Shown piece by piece: positions 1-9,070 of a stretch of DNA of 64,000 nucleotides. Numbering within the stretch: the stretch's first letter is position 1; each line of letters opens with the position of its first letter. The notes below the pieces were generated by a model that made no database searches, was not told the origin of the DNA, and saw only the letters and a list, made by a program, of their open reading frames with translations. The stretch comes from Tractidigestivibacter montrealensis. GTDB taxonomy: Bacteria > Actinomycetota > Coriobacteriia > Coriobacteriales > Atopobiaceae. The stretch is taken from contig NZ_JANSKA010000002.1 of the NCBI RefSeq assembly GCF_024741235.1, positions 62,001-126,000 of the forward strand. The letters are read 5' to 3'. The position numbers were made by a program, and so were the translations under genes.

Positions 1-1
1 C

Positions 2-412
2 CTCAACATGGTGACCGCCATGCTGGTTGCGTTTGTGTCCATCTCGCTGGTGGTCTCGTCAATCATGATTGGTATCATCACCTACATCTCGGTGCTGGAG
101 CGCAAGAAGGAGATTGGCATCCTGCGCTCGATTGGCGCGAGCAAGCACAACATCTCCGAGGTGTTCAATGCCGAGACCGTGATTGAGGGGTTCGTTGCCG
201 GTGCCATGGGCATACTCATCACGTTGGCGCTTCTCATCCCTGCAAACGCGATTATCGAGAGCAACTTCGACGTGGCGAACCTCGCACAGCTCCCGCCTCA
301 GGCGGCCGTGGCTCTCATTGCGATTTCCGTGGCGCTCACGTTTATTGCGGGGCTCATCCCGGCGGCAAAGGCGTCGCGCGAAGATCCGGTTGAGGCGCTC
401 AGGAGCGAGTAG
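2..412 (+). CDS. ABC transporter permease, FtsX/MacB family (C-terminal part)
   Basis: The gene enters from the left edge, so only its last 136 residues are visible. They hold three hydrophobic segments (around residues 5-30, 60-80 and 95-118) and the family hallmark between the first two: 'ERKKEIGILRSIGAS' followed by an 'ETVIEGFVAG' segment. The C-terminus 'AAKASREDPVEALRSE' is the classic end of MacB/FtsX-type permeases. Such proteins work in the cytoplasmic membrane with a LolD/MacB-type ATPase to export substrates or transmit force; the ATPase and the N-terminal half must lie to the left. The substrate cannot be judged from this fragment. A short gap then leads to a leftward operon. Confidence 0.9.
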   Translation, partial: LNMVTAMLVAFVSISLVVSSIMIGIITYISVLERKKEIGILRSIGASKHNISEVFNAETVIEGFVAGAMGILITLALLIPANAIIESNFDVANLAQLPPQAAVALIAISVALTFIAGLIPAAKASREDPVEALRSE

Positions 413-450
413 GACCACGGGGCAGTGGGGACCGATTTGTATCGGTAGGA

Positions 451-1452
451 CTACTGTCGAATTGAGGGCTGGGCGGTATCTGCCAGGAGGCTGGCCAGCT
501 CGGTCTCGGTGGCAAAGCAAAGGTCTCCTGCGACGGTTGCCTTGTAGGCGCTTGCCATGGTTGCGTAATCGATGCAGAACTGTGGATCCCACTTGCAGCA
601 CTGTGCGTGAACCATGCTCGCAGCAAAGATGCTTCCGCTACTCGAGAGGTCCGTTATTGCAGCCCTCTGGGTCTTGGAGAGATACTCTCCGTCGCGGGTG
701 AGCAGTGCGCCTCGGAAGCTGCCAAAGTCATAGCGGTCGCTCTGCCTAACGACGAAACATGCCTCACGGAGTGGATAATCAAGGAACAGTCCTTTGAGCT
801 TGGTGTGGCAGTAGTCAAAGGTCTCGCCCCTTGAGATGCTTGCGCTCGTTATCGAGAGGATATCGTCTTCCGAGGCAATAAGTTCGTCAATGTTGAGCAG
901 CAGCTGGTGCATGCGCTCTAGGGCAACGCTTGGCTCCAGCATCGTACTGCGGTAGTTGAGGTCACACACGACGTGTATCCCACGGCCGCGGCATGCGTAG
1001 AGGCCCTCCTTACATGCCATGTACATCTCCTCCGAGATGGCCGGAGTTACACCGGAGAAGAAGAACAGATCGACGCCATTGAGCATGCGGTCCCAATCGA
1101 AATCGGTGTGGGATGCCATGGCCATGGCTGTGCCACTGCGGTCGTATGTGACAATAGAAGGTCTTATTGAGCGGCCGCGTTCGGAGTAGTAGAGCCCCAT
1201 GCGCTCGTTTGATCTGAGTACGCGCGAGGTGTCGACTCCACAGCGCGCGAGCATCATGAGGGAATTGGTGCCCAGTCTGTTTGCTGAAACCTTTGAAGCA
1301 AAGGCAACGTTTTCTCCCTGGGACGCCAAAGATGCCGCAACGACTGTCTCACCGCCACCGTAGGTGACCTCGAGATTGTGGGCGTCCTCAAGACGCTCAT
1401 AGCCTGTGGTTGCAAGTCTAATGAGGGGTTCACCAAAGCAGAGAATGTTCAA
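451..1452 (-). CDS. PfkB-family carbohydrate kinase (KDG-kinase-like), catalytic Asp missing
   Basis: 333 residues. The N-terminus 'NILCFGEPLIRLA' plus 'YGGGETVVAASLASQGENVAFASKV' is the sugar-binding half of ribokinase/PfkB enzymes and is closest in style to 2-keto-3-deoxygluconate kinases. The C-terminal signature that normally reads DTTGAGD is here 'DLSSSGSIF' (Asp268 to Phe276), so the catalytic base Asp is Ser274 and the glycines of the anion hole are mostly lost. The start is a TTG whose TTGA overlaps the TGA stop of the upstream permease gene by 4 nt, with a GGGGGT stretch in front; this coupling decides the start. It is the last gene of a leftward operon with an AEC permease. It may be an inactive or altered kinase; the family is certain, activity is not. 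Confidence 0.85.
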   Translation of the reverse strand: MNILCFGEPLIRLATTGYERLEDAHNLEVTYGGGETVVAASLASQGENVAFASKVSANRLGTNSLMMLARCGVDTSRVLRSNERMGLYYSERGRSIRPSIVTYDRSGTAMAMASHTDFDWDRMLNGVDLFFFSGVTPAISEEMYMACKEGLYACRGRGIHVVCDLNYRSTMLEPSVALERMHQLLLNIDELIASEDDILSITSASISRGETFDYCHTKLKGLFLDYPLREACFVVRQSDRYDFGSFRGALLTRDGEYLSKTQRAAITDLSSSGSIFAASMVHAQCCKWDPQFCIDYATMASAYKATVAGDLCFATETELASLLADTAQPSIRQ

Positions 1453-2372
1453 TCGAGGACCCCCGTCGAAGTAATGATAATCGTGACCGCTACGATACCA
1501 ACTAGAACGCTGATTGCGTTCGCCATGCTTGCCAATCCCTCGTTCCCGCCGCACCAAAGCGTATACACCGGCCCGGTGGAAGGGATGGGTGCCCACGCCA
1601 AAATCGTAAGGACAGCGCGAACCTCATCGCCTATGGGCAGGAGCGGAAAGACTGAAAATGATAGTAGCACGGCACATGCATAGCGCCAGGTGAGGAGTCT
1701 ATTGAGCTCTCGTCGTCCGGTGGAATCAGCGCATGGCTTGAACATGAGGCCAATCATAAACATAGAGAGAAAGGCGTTCGCATTTGCCATAGGCGAGATG
1801 AGCTGAATGATTTCGCCTGGAATCTTGATACCAAGTATTCCTAGGATGATGAGTATCACATAAGCGTCAAAGGCGGCAGAAGAGAATAGTGTCTTTGCGA
1901 AGACTTTGCACTTGTCCTGGTGTTCTTCACCAAGAACCAAGGACTTTATCAGCGCAAGGGTCCCCCCGGTTCCCATGAGTGCGTTTCCCGCATCAAAGAG
2001 GCATGCTGCAATAACTGCCGACGGAGGAAAGAACTCTTGGATAAACGCGAGCGCGAAACACCCAATGTTGTAACCAGTGACGTTTGAGAGCTGATACGTG
2101 AGCTCCTTCTTGTCCAAGGACCGATAGATAAAAAGGGACAGGAAGAACTGGAGGACGGTTACTGCTAGACCAAGAGCCACTAGCCCAAGTAGCTCTGCGT
2201 GAAACTCGGCAGATCCAAAGGCACTTACGATGGCGCAGGGCAGAGTGAGGTTGAACACGACCTTGGAAATGAGCCGTCCCGCACCGTCACCGAGAGAACC
2301 AAGTTTGGAGAAGACGATGCCTATGCAGATAACGATGGCAAACGATAGAACCTTAAGAAGAGCTTCCTGCAT
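1449..2372 (-). CDS. AEC (auxin efflux carrier) family transporter
   Basis: 307 residues with about ten hydrophobic segments spread over the whole length, starting 'LLKVLSFAIVICIGIVFSKLG'. The 'NLTLPCAIVSAF' segment after the first helix and the 'GYNIGCFALAF' and 'AACLFDAGNALMGTGG' stretches before the central loop are typical of the AEC/MdcF family, which moves malate, malonate and other small organic acids or auxin-like molecules. Its ATG overlaps the TAA of the preceding membrane-protein gene by one base (TAATG) and its TGA overlaps the TTG of the PfkB-like kinase, so all three are translationally coupled. A sugar-acid or organic-acid substrate would fit the neighbour, but the substrate is not encoded in anything visible. 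Confidence 0.88.
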   Translation of the reverse strand: MQEALLKVLSFAIVICIGIVFSKLGSLGDGAGRLISKVVFNLTLPCAIVSAFGSAEFHAELLGLVALGLAVTVLQFFLSLFIYRSLDKKELTYQLSNVTGYNIGCFALAFIQEFFPPSAVIAACLFDAGNALMGTGGTLALIKSLVLGEEHQDKCKVFAKTLFSSAAFDAYVILIILGILGIKIPGEIIQLISPMANANAFLSMFMIGLMFKPCADSTGRRELNRLLTWRYACAVLLSFSVFPLLPIGDEVRAVLTILAWAPIPSTGPVYTLWCGGNEGLASMANAISVLVGIVAVTIIITSTGVLD

Positions 2373-2941
2373 TAGTATTTTGGCTTTCTGACACGTGAGA
2401 CCTTTTTAGGCTGAATCTTCTTGCAAAAGGCAACGCCCTCTTTTGACTTGACCTTCTCGGTTACCTTCTTGAACTGGATTCGAATGGGCGCAAAGCCCGC
2501 GTCCATGTTCGCCTTGGCGAGGCGCTGTTGACGCTTGTTGAGCGTTGCATACCAGGTGTCGAAATCGGCAGGGACCACGCACATGTAGTCATCGTCGTGA
2601 AGGCGGAGAAGGTAGACCTCCTTGATGTCATCCCAAGCGATGAATCCCGCAGAGAACGATGTCGTGTGGTCGGTCACGCCGTTTTCATCAATGAGGATGG
2701 CATTGTGTCGATTCACGATTCTGTGGACGTTGTATGCGATGAAGAGAATTGCAAACGGTATGCCCAGATAGCCCGTGGTGTACCTCATGAGAATCGGGTT
2801 AGGCGCGAAGGGCAAATCTTGCGTTGCCGCGAGGAATGCTGCGATCAGAATACATACACCCATGAATATCAGCAGCAGATGGATGACGACATCGTTGTTC
2901 ACCGCGAAGCTCGTGTCAGAAACTTGTTTCTCGACCCTCAC
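2372..2941 (-). CDS. STM3941-like small membrane protein
   Basis: 189 residues from the chosen start. Two transmembrane segments (about residues 16-36 and 54-76) are followed by a soluble domain containing 'NRHNAILIDENGVTDHTTSFSAGFIAWDDIKEVYLL', a PH-like layout seen in STM3941-type proteins of unknown function. The frame stays open upstream to about 3046. The GTG at 2941 was chosen because AAGGAG sits 6 nt before it, whereas the upstream ATG codons at 3001 and 2983 have no ribosome-binding site. The Lys/Arg-rich tail is probably cytoplasmic. It is the first gene of the leftward operon with the AEC permease and PfkB-like protein. No enzymatic residues are evident. Confidence 0.7.
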   Translation of the reverse strand: MRVEKQVSDTSFAVNNDVVIHLLLIFMGVCILIAAFLAATQDLPFAPNPILMRYTTGYLGIPFAILFIAYNVHRIVNRHNAILIDENGVTDHTTSFSAGFIAWDDIKEVYLLRLHDDDYMCVVPADFDTWYATLNKRQQRLAKANMDAGFAPIRIQFKKVTEKVKSKEGVAFCKKIQPKKVSRVRKPKY

Positions 2942-3264
2942 CACTATCTCCTTCCGAGGATTCTGAACTCCATGTGTCTGCATTCTAAGTGCGTTGCCCA
3001 TCAAGAAGGCGTTAGATAGCCATAAATATGAAGAAAATATGAACAAATCCTACAATAATCACGTTAGAATTTAAAAATCAGAACAAAAATAAGAACAAAC
3101 AATGGTGAAAACATGTAAGCAATACCAAATAGGGGATTTCAGCCCTCAAATACTGTGAAGGAAATATGATTCAGCCATGCGAGGCCATCCATTAATGGTC
3201 GGCACAAACGCAAGCGCATGAGGGATGTTCAAGCACGAGTGTTACGGGAGAGGAGGAAAGACAG
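2942..3264. promoter_or_regulatory. AT-rich divergent control region between the leftward operon and the fructose PTS run
   Basis: This 323-bp gap has no gene and is far richer in A/T than any flanking gene. It carries three copies of the heptamer GAACAAA in one orientation at 3041-3047, 3081-3087 and 3093-3099, and a perfect 10-bp palindrome CCATTAATGG at 3189-3198. TATGAT near 3167 is a possible -10 for the rightward genes. An AGGAGG-type ribosome-binding site precedes the ATG at 3265. The repeated heptamers look like operator half-sites, for example for a DeoR- or GntR-type regulator, but no regulator gene lies nearby. Confidence 0.5.
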
Positions 3265-3591
3265 ATGGCAAAGAAGAAGTACATCGTGGGCGTCACCGCT
3301 TGTCAGATTGGCATTGCGCATACCTTCATGGCAGCAGACTCTCTTCGCGCGGCTCTGGAGGAGGCTGGCTGTGAGGCAAAGATTGAGACCCAAGGGGCAA
3401 CTGGTGCCGAGCATGTCATTACTGACGAGGACATTGCTCGTGCGGACGGTGCAATCGTCGCCGCAGACGTCAAGATCAAGGGCAAGGAGCGCTTTGATCC
3501 GGTTCCCACGCTTAGCTGCAAGACCAAGGAAGTCATGACAAAGGACAAGGCCGCGGAAGTCGTGGCGGAGCTATTGGAGGCGATTGGCTAG
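3265..3591 (+). CDS. PTS fructose-type EIIB component
   Basis: 108 residues, the normal size of a single EIIB-Fru domain. 'VGVTACQIGIAHTFMAADSL' contains the phosphorylation loop with Cys13 and the GIAHT element shared by fructose/mannitol IIB domains; Pro after the Cys, common in the family, is Gln here. It accepts phosphate from a IIA protein and passes it to the sugar bound in the membrane IIC. A strong AGGAGG lies before the ATG. The next gene begins directly after its stop (TAGATG), so the two are coupled. No IIA domain is attached; the only EIIA-Fru in the window is at 13857-14318. The transported sugar is unknown; fructose-family does not prove fructose. Confidence 0.93.
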   Translation: MAKKKYIVGVTACQIGIAHTFMAADSLRAALEEAGCEAKIETQGATGAEHVITDEDIARADGAIVAADVKIKGKERFDPVPTLSCKTKEVMTKDKAAEVVAELLEAIG

Positions 3592-4713
3592 ATGGCCGAG
3601 ATTCAGCGCAAGGGTGCCAAGAAGCAGTCTCAAGGTGCGTTTGTGTGGGACGCAGTGTTGACTGGCATCTCTTATATGATTCCCTTTATCGTTGGCGGCG
3701 GTGTGCTCTGGGGCATCGCGAAGGCAATGGGGGGATATAACGTTGGTAATGAGATGGCGGGCCTTGCCTACACCGAGTACACGCCGGCAATGGTCGTGTA
3801 TGCCATCGGTAGCGCCATCTTTAATGTTTGCGTTCCCATCATCGGCGCCTACATTGCATATGCGATGGCTGATAAGCCCGGTCTTGCTCCAGGTTTTGCC
3901 GTCGGCGTCATTTCCAACACCATTAAGGCCGGCTTCCTTGGTGCAGTTCTCGGCGGCATCATCGCTGGGTATCTTGTCATATGGCTGAAAGGGCTCTCTA
4001 AGAACGTGCCCGATTCGCTTCAGTCGATTTTCCCAATTCTGATCATTCCCGTTGTGGCGACTGCGGCGACGTCTCTGCTTATGTGGTATGTGATTGGTGT
4101 GCCCATTAGCTGGCTTATGGGGATTATCACCTCTGCTCTCACCAACCTGCAGGGCGTTGGCGGCTTTGTCTTTGGCGCTGCTATTGGCGCTGGCATGTCG
4201 ATTGACCAGGGCGGCCCCATCTCTAAGGCAGTTGCCCTCGTGACCAACGGCCTCAATGCTGACGGCATTTATGGTCCTACCGCCTGCAAGATGTGTGGCG
4301 GCATGCAGAACCCGCTTGGCATTTGCATCGCGCAGATTATCGATCGCTTCACGGGCAAGAAGAAGTTTACCCAGCAGGAGCGCGATACCACCATTTCCGG
4401 CATTGTCCTCGCATGCTGCTACATCCAGGAGTATGTCATTCCGTTCCTGGTGCAGGACACCTGGCGCTGCCTCGTTCCCTGCATGATTGGCGGTGCGATT
4501 TCCGGTGGCCTGGCGGGCATGGCCGGCCTCGAGTCCCCCTCCCCTCACGGTGGTGTGTTCGTAATTGCCCTTATGAGTAACCCGCTTCAGTTCGTTCTGT
4601 TCTGGTTCATCGGCGCAATGGTTACTGGTGTCCTGTATTTCCTCCTTCGCAAGCCTGTTGCAGAAGAGCAGGAGATGGGACAGAACGGTGTCCTCGACAA
4701 GCTGTTGGGTTAA
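3592..4713 (+). CDS. PTS fructose-type EIIC permease
   Basis: 373 residues, IIC only, with about nine to ten membrane segments starting at 'AVLTGISYMIPFIVGGGVLWGIA'. The 'KPGLAPGFAVG' and 'GFLGAVLGGIIAGYLV' segments and the late 'ESPSPHGGVFVIAL' loop are diagnostic of fructose-family IIC proteins. It forms the sugar channel and transfers phosphate from EIIB to the incoming sugar. It starts immediately after the eiib stop codon. The protein lacks the IIA and IIB domains often fused to FruA, so this system depends on separate proteins. A hairpin follows in the gap before the aldolase gene, which could reduce expression of downstream genes relative to the transporter. Confidence 0.93.
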   Translation: MAEIQRKGAKKQSQGAFVWDAVLTGISYMIPFIVGGGVLWGIAKAMGGYNVGNEMAGLAYTEYTPAMVVYAIGSAIFNVCVPIIGAYIAYAMADKPGLAPGFAVGVISNTIKAGFLGAVLGGIIAGYLVIWLKGLSKNVPDSLQSIFPILIIPVVATAATSLLMWYVIGVPISWLMGIITSALTNLQGVGGFVFGAAIGAGMSIDQGGPISKAVALVTNGLNADGIYGPTACKMCGGMQNPLGICIAQIIDRFTGKKKFTQQERDTTISGIVLACCYIQEYVIPFLVQDTWRCLVPCMIGGAISGGLAGMAGLESPSPHGGVFVIALMSNPLQFVLFWFIGAMVTGVLYFLLRKPVAEEQEMGQNGVLDKLLG

Positions 4714-4729
4714 CCAAGAGCGATGTTAT

Positions 4730-4758
4730 GGAGGCGCCTGCGGGCGCCTCCATTCTTT
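4730..4758 (+). terminator. Hairpin downstream of EIIC (possible attenuating terminator)
   Basis: Perfect 9-bp stem GGAGGCGCC (4730-4738) / GGCGCCTCC (4743-4751) with loop TGCG, followed by ATTCTTTC. The U-tract is weak, so partial termination or 3'-end protection inside the operon is as likely as full termination. Confidence 0.6.
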
Positions 4759-4829
4759 CAGGGCATTCCCACATTCGCTGATGTACAGCCGGAGAGACAG
4801 GCTGGCTCAAACATCGGAAGGATTATTCC

Positions 4830-5717
4830 ATGTACGTCTCAGTTAGCGAAATGCTCAAGCATGCGAGCACTAACAGCTATGCTGTTCCAGCTCCCAACTG
4901 CCCGGACTTCAATACCGTAAGGGCCGCTCTCATGGCAGCGCAGGAGGAGCACTCTGCCGTCCTTATCGACATTTCGCCGAGGCAGATGAACATGCACATT
5001 GCCCCAGAGGTTGCTGCTGCAATGGTGCGCGCTGCTGCAGAACCCCTCGACGTGCCCGTTGCCCTTCAACTTGATCATGGAATCGAGTTCGAGGACATTT
5101 GCCGGTGCATTAAGGCTGGCTATACGTCAGTCATGGTTGACTCCTCAAGCCTTCCGTTTGAGGAGAACGTTCGCCGCGTGTCTCAGATAGTCTCTCTCGC
5201 CCACGCCCATGGAGTGAGTGTCGAGGCGGAGCTTGGGCACGTCGGACAGGCCGCGGCTGGTGACGGCCGCAGTGCGGACATGTACACAAATGTGAACATG
5301 GCCGTCGAATTCATCGAGAGGACCGGGTGCGATGCCCTGGCCGTTGCCATTGGGACCGCACATGGCAACTACCCTAAAGACTTTGTTCCCAAACTAGACT
5401 TTGAGCGCCTGAAGGAGCTCAAGCATGCGGTTGGAAACTATCCGTTGGTTTTGCATGGTGGATCTGGCTCGGGAGACGAGAACTTCAAGAAGGCCGTCGA
5501 TGGCGGCATAAACAAGGTAAACCTTTGGACTGACTATTCTGCCGCATACGTTCGCGGCTTGCGCGAAGAGCTTGCCACCGAGGAGAGGCCCGACTACATG
5601 CTTCTCTCTCGTGCCGTTGAGAGCAAGGCTTCCGATTGGCTCAGGCACTACATGAGGTTGTTTAAATCGTCCAACCGCTACCAATTCGGTACTGAGACGC
5701 TTGAGGCAACGGACTAG
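4830..5717 (+). CDS. Class II fructose/tagatose-bisphosphate-type aldolase
   Basis: 295 residues, typical for zinc-dependent class II aldolases (FbaA/KbaY/GatY/IolJ). Visible residues are the catalytic Asp82 and zinc ligand His83 in 'LDHG', Glu134 in 'AELGHVG', the zinc ligands His178 ('GTAHGNY') and His209 ('LHGGSG'), and the phosphate-binding segment 'INKVNLWTD'. It would split a ketose 1,6-bisphosphate, or a deoxygluconate phosphate in the IolJ subgroup, into two three-carbon units. Its place behind a fructose-type PTS suggests it handles the imported sugar phosphate after a second phosphorylation. AAGGA lies 7 nt upstream of the ATG. Which sugar it prefers cannot be read from the sequence. 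Confidence 0.9.
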   Translation: MYVSVSEMLKHASTNSYAVPAPNCPDFNTVRAALMAAQEEHSAVLIDISPRQMNMHIAPEVAAAMVRAAAEPLDVPVALQLDHGIEFEDICRCIKAGYTSVMVDSSSLPFEENVRRVSQIVSLAHAHGVSVEAELGHVGQAAAGDGRSADMYTNVNMAVEFIERTGCDALAVAIGTAHGNYPKDFVPKLDFERLKELKHAVGNYPLVLHGGSGSGDENFKKAVDGGINKVNLWTDYSAAYVRGLREELATEERPDYMLLSRAVESKASDWLRHYMRLFKSSNRYQFGTETLEATD

Positions 5718-5787
5718 CCCCGTCTATGCTCGCAGGTCTTTGGAAGTGGATTGCAGGAACACCAATGTATCTTGGAGGTGGTCAAAG

Positions 5788-7419
5788 ATGATATCCGGGA
5801 AGGATTGCTGGAGCATGACGCTTCAGCGAGGAATGTCGACACATTCCGTATCAGGCAGAACGATGTACGCCTTCGATGACATGGCACCTAGTCTTTACCA
5901 TCAGCTCGTGCAATCAGCTTCCTCTAATCCCCAAGCTACAGCAGTTGTTGATGACTGGGGACGTCCAACGACTTACGAGCGTCTCCTCTCCCTGACGGAT
6001 GATTTTGCTGCTTACCTTGCTTCCGAGAAGGGCCTTGGGCACAGTTCGCTCATCGCTCTTCTCATGCACGCAGACCTCGAGTTTGTGGTTGCCTTATATG
6101 CCATATCGAAGCTCGGTGCTGTTTGTGTGCCGATACCCACCAAGTATCGTGTGCGCGAGGTGGCTTCGCTCCTGGACATCGCCAAACCAAGCGCCATGAT
6201 TGCTGGCGAGGAGTTCGAGGGTTGGGCGGCGAGTCTCCCCGTTGACCCAGAAAAGTGTATCTGGTCCCGTGATGTTGAGCATGGCTATGGTTTCGATGGG
6301 GTCTGCGGCTATTCCTATCCTGCCGCCAACGGCTCTGGAAGTCCATCGGATCCAGCAATCATGATGTTTACGAGCGGAACAACCTCAGCAGCGAAGGGGG
6401 TGGTTCTTAGGAACTACAACCTCGTATTTGCTACCATGATTTACCAGAGGCTCATGGGAACGACTCCGGCAGATTCCTGCCTTGTCCCCATCCCCATCTA
6501 TCACGTTACGGGTCTGATTGCTCTCTTGGCACAGTTCATCTACGTTGGGGGAACCGTGTTCCTCCATCGCAGGTTCGATGCTAGGAGGGTGCTCGAGTGC
6601 ATCCGTGACGAGGGGATAACCTACCTCCACGGATCCCCGACGAGCTTTGCCGAGCTTCTGCCTCTGAGGTCGGACTTCCCCTCCCTCCCAAGTGTGCGCG
6701 CCATGCTCTCCGGATCGAGCTATGAGCCGGTGTCAAAGATGCGTGCCTTCCACGAGTGGATGCCTACGGCTACGTTCCAGGTAGTCTATGGCATGACCGA
6801 GACAAGCTCGCCAGCGCTCCTCTTTCCTTGGGACTCTGCAACCTCAATCTATGCTGGTGCTACGGGAAAGCCGATTCCCGGAGTTGACGCCGTTCTTCTC
6901 GATGAAGATCACTATGAGGTTCCCGTTGGAGAGGTGGGCGAGCTTGCCCTGCGCGGTGTGTGCGTTACCGAGGGCTACTTTCACCATGAGTCAAGCGACC
7001 TGCTCCCCGGCGGATGGCTCCTTACGGGAGACATGGGTTACGCAAACAGTGAGGGCATGATTTGGATAGTCGACCGCAAGAAGGACATGATCAACCGCGG
7101 TGGCGAGAAGGTGTGGTGCTCTGCCCTCGAGGAGGTGCTCTGCGAGGTTCCGGGAATCAATGGGGCCTGTGCTTGCGGGATGCCCGATGACCTCTACGGA
7201 GAAGTTCCCGTTGCCCTGTGCGTAAGACAGACGGGGTCGCACGTCACAGAGGACGAGGTCAAGCTGGCGCTCAAGGGGAGGCTTGCTCACTTCAAGATTC
7301 CTGTCCACGTTGCGTTTGCGGATGAAATACCTCAGACGAGAGGCGAAAAGCCTGATAGGCGCGCTGCGCTTGAGCTAGTTCGCCAGTCGCTTTTGGAGAA
7401 AACACCGAGAAAGGCTTGA
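5788..7419 (+). CDS. AMP-dependent acyl-CoA synthetase/ligase
   Basis: 543 residues from the ATG at 5788, which has GGAGG 9 nt upstream. Class I adenylate-forming enzyme motifs appear in order: the P-loop-like 'FTSGTTSAAKGVV', 'VYGMTETSSP', 'LTGDMGY', the hinge 'DRKKDMINRGGEKV' and the A10 lysine region 'PQTRGEKPDRR'. The enzyme activates a carboxylate with ATP to an acyl-adenylate and then a thioester with CoA. No membrane segment or carrier domain is present. It lies 3 nt before the CoA-transferase gene and heads a block of acyl-CoA genes. The substrate is not predictable; a short or hydroxy acid would fit the neighbours. The aldolase gene ends only 70 nt upstream, so it may share that transcript. 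Confidence 0.9.
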   Translation: MISGKDCWSMTLQRGMSTHSVSGRTMYAFDDMAPSLYHQLVQSASSNPQATAVVDDWGRPTTYERLLSLTDDFAAYLASEKGLGHSSLIALLMHADLEFVVALYAISKLGAVCVPIPTKYRVREVASLLDIAKPSAMIAGEEFEGWAASLPVDPEKCIWSRDVEHGYGFDGVCGYSYPAANGSGSPSDPAIMMFTSGTTSAAKGVVLRNYNLVFATMIYQRLMGTTPADSCLVPIPIYHVTGLIALLAQFIYVGGTVFLHRRFDARRVLECIRDEGITYLHGSPTSFAELLPLRSDFPSLPSVRAMLSGSSYEPVSKMRAFHEWMPTATFQVVYGMTETSSPALLFPWDSATSIYAGATGKPIPGVDAVLLDEDHYEVPVGEVGELALRGVCVTEGYFHHESSDLLPGGWLLTGDMGYANSEGMIWIVDRKKDMINRGGEKVWCSALEEVLCEVPGINGACACGMPDDLYGEVPVALCVRQTGSHVTEDEVKLALKGRLAHFKIPVHVAFADEIPQTRGEKPDRRAALELVRQSLLEKTPRKA

Positions 7420-7422
7420 TTC

Positions 7423-9018
7423 ATGGCTAACAGGGACCTTCGGGCAAGTTTTGTCGCTCCTGAGGAGGTGGCAGCATCAATCGAAGATGGGACAACCATT
7501 TGCACAATTGGGATGACGCTCGTCTCCGCCTCTGAGTCCAACCTTAAGGCGATTGAGAAGCGGTTTATCGAGACTGGACATCCGCGCGACCTCACCCTTC
7601 TGCACTCGTGCGGCCAGTCTGATAGGGCCCGTGGTATTCAGCACTTGGCGCACGAGGGACTCGTGACGCGCATCATCGGCTCGCACTGGGGTCTCCAGCC
7701 CAAGTGGATGGACATGATTGCGAGCAACAAGGTAGTTGCGTACTGCCTCCCACAGGGGCAGATTGCCCAGCTTTACCGAGCCATGGCATGCGGACTGCCA
7801 GGAAAGATGAGCAAGGTTGGTCTGGGCACCTTCATCGATCCGCGTATCGAGGGCGGCAAGATGAACGAGCGAACCCAAGGCGAGCCAGACATCGTTGAAG
7901 TCGTCACCTACCATGGCGAAGAATACATGATGTACAACGAGGTGCCCATCGACACCCTTCTTATCCGCGGTACCACCTGCGACGAGATGGGCAACATGAC
8001 CACCACGGACGAAGCCATGAAGCTGGAGGTCTTCAACGCGGTTCTCGCAACCAAGCGCTATGGCGGGCAGGTCATAGCCCAAGTACGCGACGTTGCCCAA
8101 ACCGGCACGCTCAACCCCAAGGACGTGACGGTTCCTGGCGTGTTTATTGACAAGGTGGTGGTTTGCCCCAATCCCGAGGAAGACCATCGCATGACTTCCT
8201 CAATCTACTTCGACCCCTCGTATGTGGGAAAGCTCAGGCGACCGATGGCCGCGATTGATCCCGCTCCGTTCAACGTGCGTAAGTTCATTGCACGGCGAGG
8301 GTGCCAGGAGCTGTATCCCGGCTGCGTCGTCAACCTCGGCACAGGCATCCCCAACGACATGGTGGGACGGGTCTGTGCTGAGGAGGGCCTTTCCGACAAG
8401 GTCATGATTACTGTCGAGAGCGGCATCTATGGCGGTGTGCAACTCGGCGGCATCGATTTTGGCATAGGCCAGAATCTCTATGCCATGGTGAGCCATCCCG
8501 AGCAGTTCGATTACTACGACGGGGCTGGTGTTGACGTCACGTACATGGGGCTGGGAGAGCTTGACGGAGAGGGAAACGTCAACTCAACCAAGATGGGCGA
8601 GAGGTGCACCGGCGCAGGGGGCTTTGTCGACATCACCCAGAATGCGAAGTGCGTTGTCTACCTTGGAACGTTCACGGCCAAGGGCGCCGAGTATTCCTTT
8701 AATGGCAACGAACTGCACATCCTCAAAGAGGGTGCCGTGAGGAAGATGGTCAGCCACGTGCGGCAGATCTCCTTCAATGGCCCACGAGCTCGCAAGAGCG
8801 CCCAGCGAGTGGTCGTCGTAACCGAGCGCGCTGTTTTTGAACTGGTGCAAGAGGGGGTCAAGCTCGTCGAGATTGCCCCTGGCATCGACCTCAAGACGCA
8901 GGTTCTAGACATGATGGATTTCGATCCCATCGTCGCAGATGATCTCAAGACTATGAGTCCAAGCCTCTTCGTTCAGGACGGGCCCTGTGGGCTCCTGGAG
9001 AGTTTCGGCAAAAAGTAG
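7423..9018 (+). CDS. Acyl-CoA:acetate CoA-transferase (YdiF/propionate CoA-transferase type, fused alpha-beta)
   Basis: 531 residues, the size of single-chain family I CoA-transferases in which both subunits are fused. The N-half holds '[14 protein letters not shown]' in place of the usual glycine-rich CoA loop. The C-half has '[12 protein letters not shown]' and the catalytic glutamate in 'VESGIYGG' (about Glu332), which forms the glutamyl-CoA intermediate. Such enzymes move CoA between acetate, propionate, butyrate, acetoacetate or 3-hydroxybutyrate. The gene sits between the acyl-CoA ligase (3-nt gap) and the 3-hydroxyacyl-CoA dehydrogenase, consistent with release of a free acid from its CoA ester while conserving the thioester bond. 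Confidence 0.9.
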   Translation: MANRDLRASFVAPEEVAASIEDGTTICTIGMTLVSASESNLKAIEKRFIETGHPRDLTLLHSCGQSDRARGIQHLAHEGLVTRIIGSHWGLQPKWMDMIASNKVVAYCLPQGQIAQLYRAMACGLPGKMSKVGLGTFIDPRIEGGKMNERTQGEPDIVEVVTYHGEEYMMYNEVPIDTLLIRGTTCDEMGNMTTTDEAMKLEVFNAVLATKRYGGQVIAQVRDVAQTGTLNPKDVTVPGVFIDKVVVCPNPEEDHRMTSSIYFDPSYVGKLRRPMAAIDPAPFNVRKFIARRGCQELYPGCVVNLGTGIPNDMVGRVCAEEGLSDKVMITVESGIYGGVQLGGIDFGIGQNLYAMVSHPEQFDYYDGAGVDVTYMGLGELDGEGNVNSTKMGERCTGAGGFVDITQNAKCVVYLGTFTAKGAEYSFNGNELHILKEGAVRKMVSHVRQISFNGPRARKSAQRVVVVTERAVFELVQEGVKLVEIAPGIDLKTQVLDMMDFDPIVADDLKTMSPSLFVQDGPCGLLESFGKK

Positions 9019-9070
9019 GCCGTTGGACTATCGCTATCAAGCTTTAGATACTCACGGAAAGGATTCAGAG

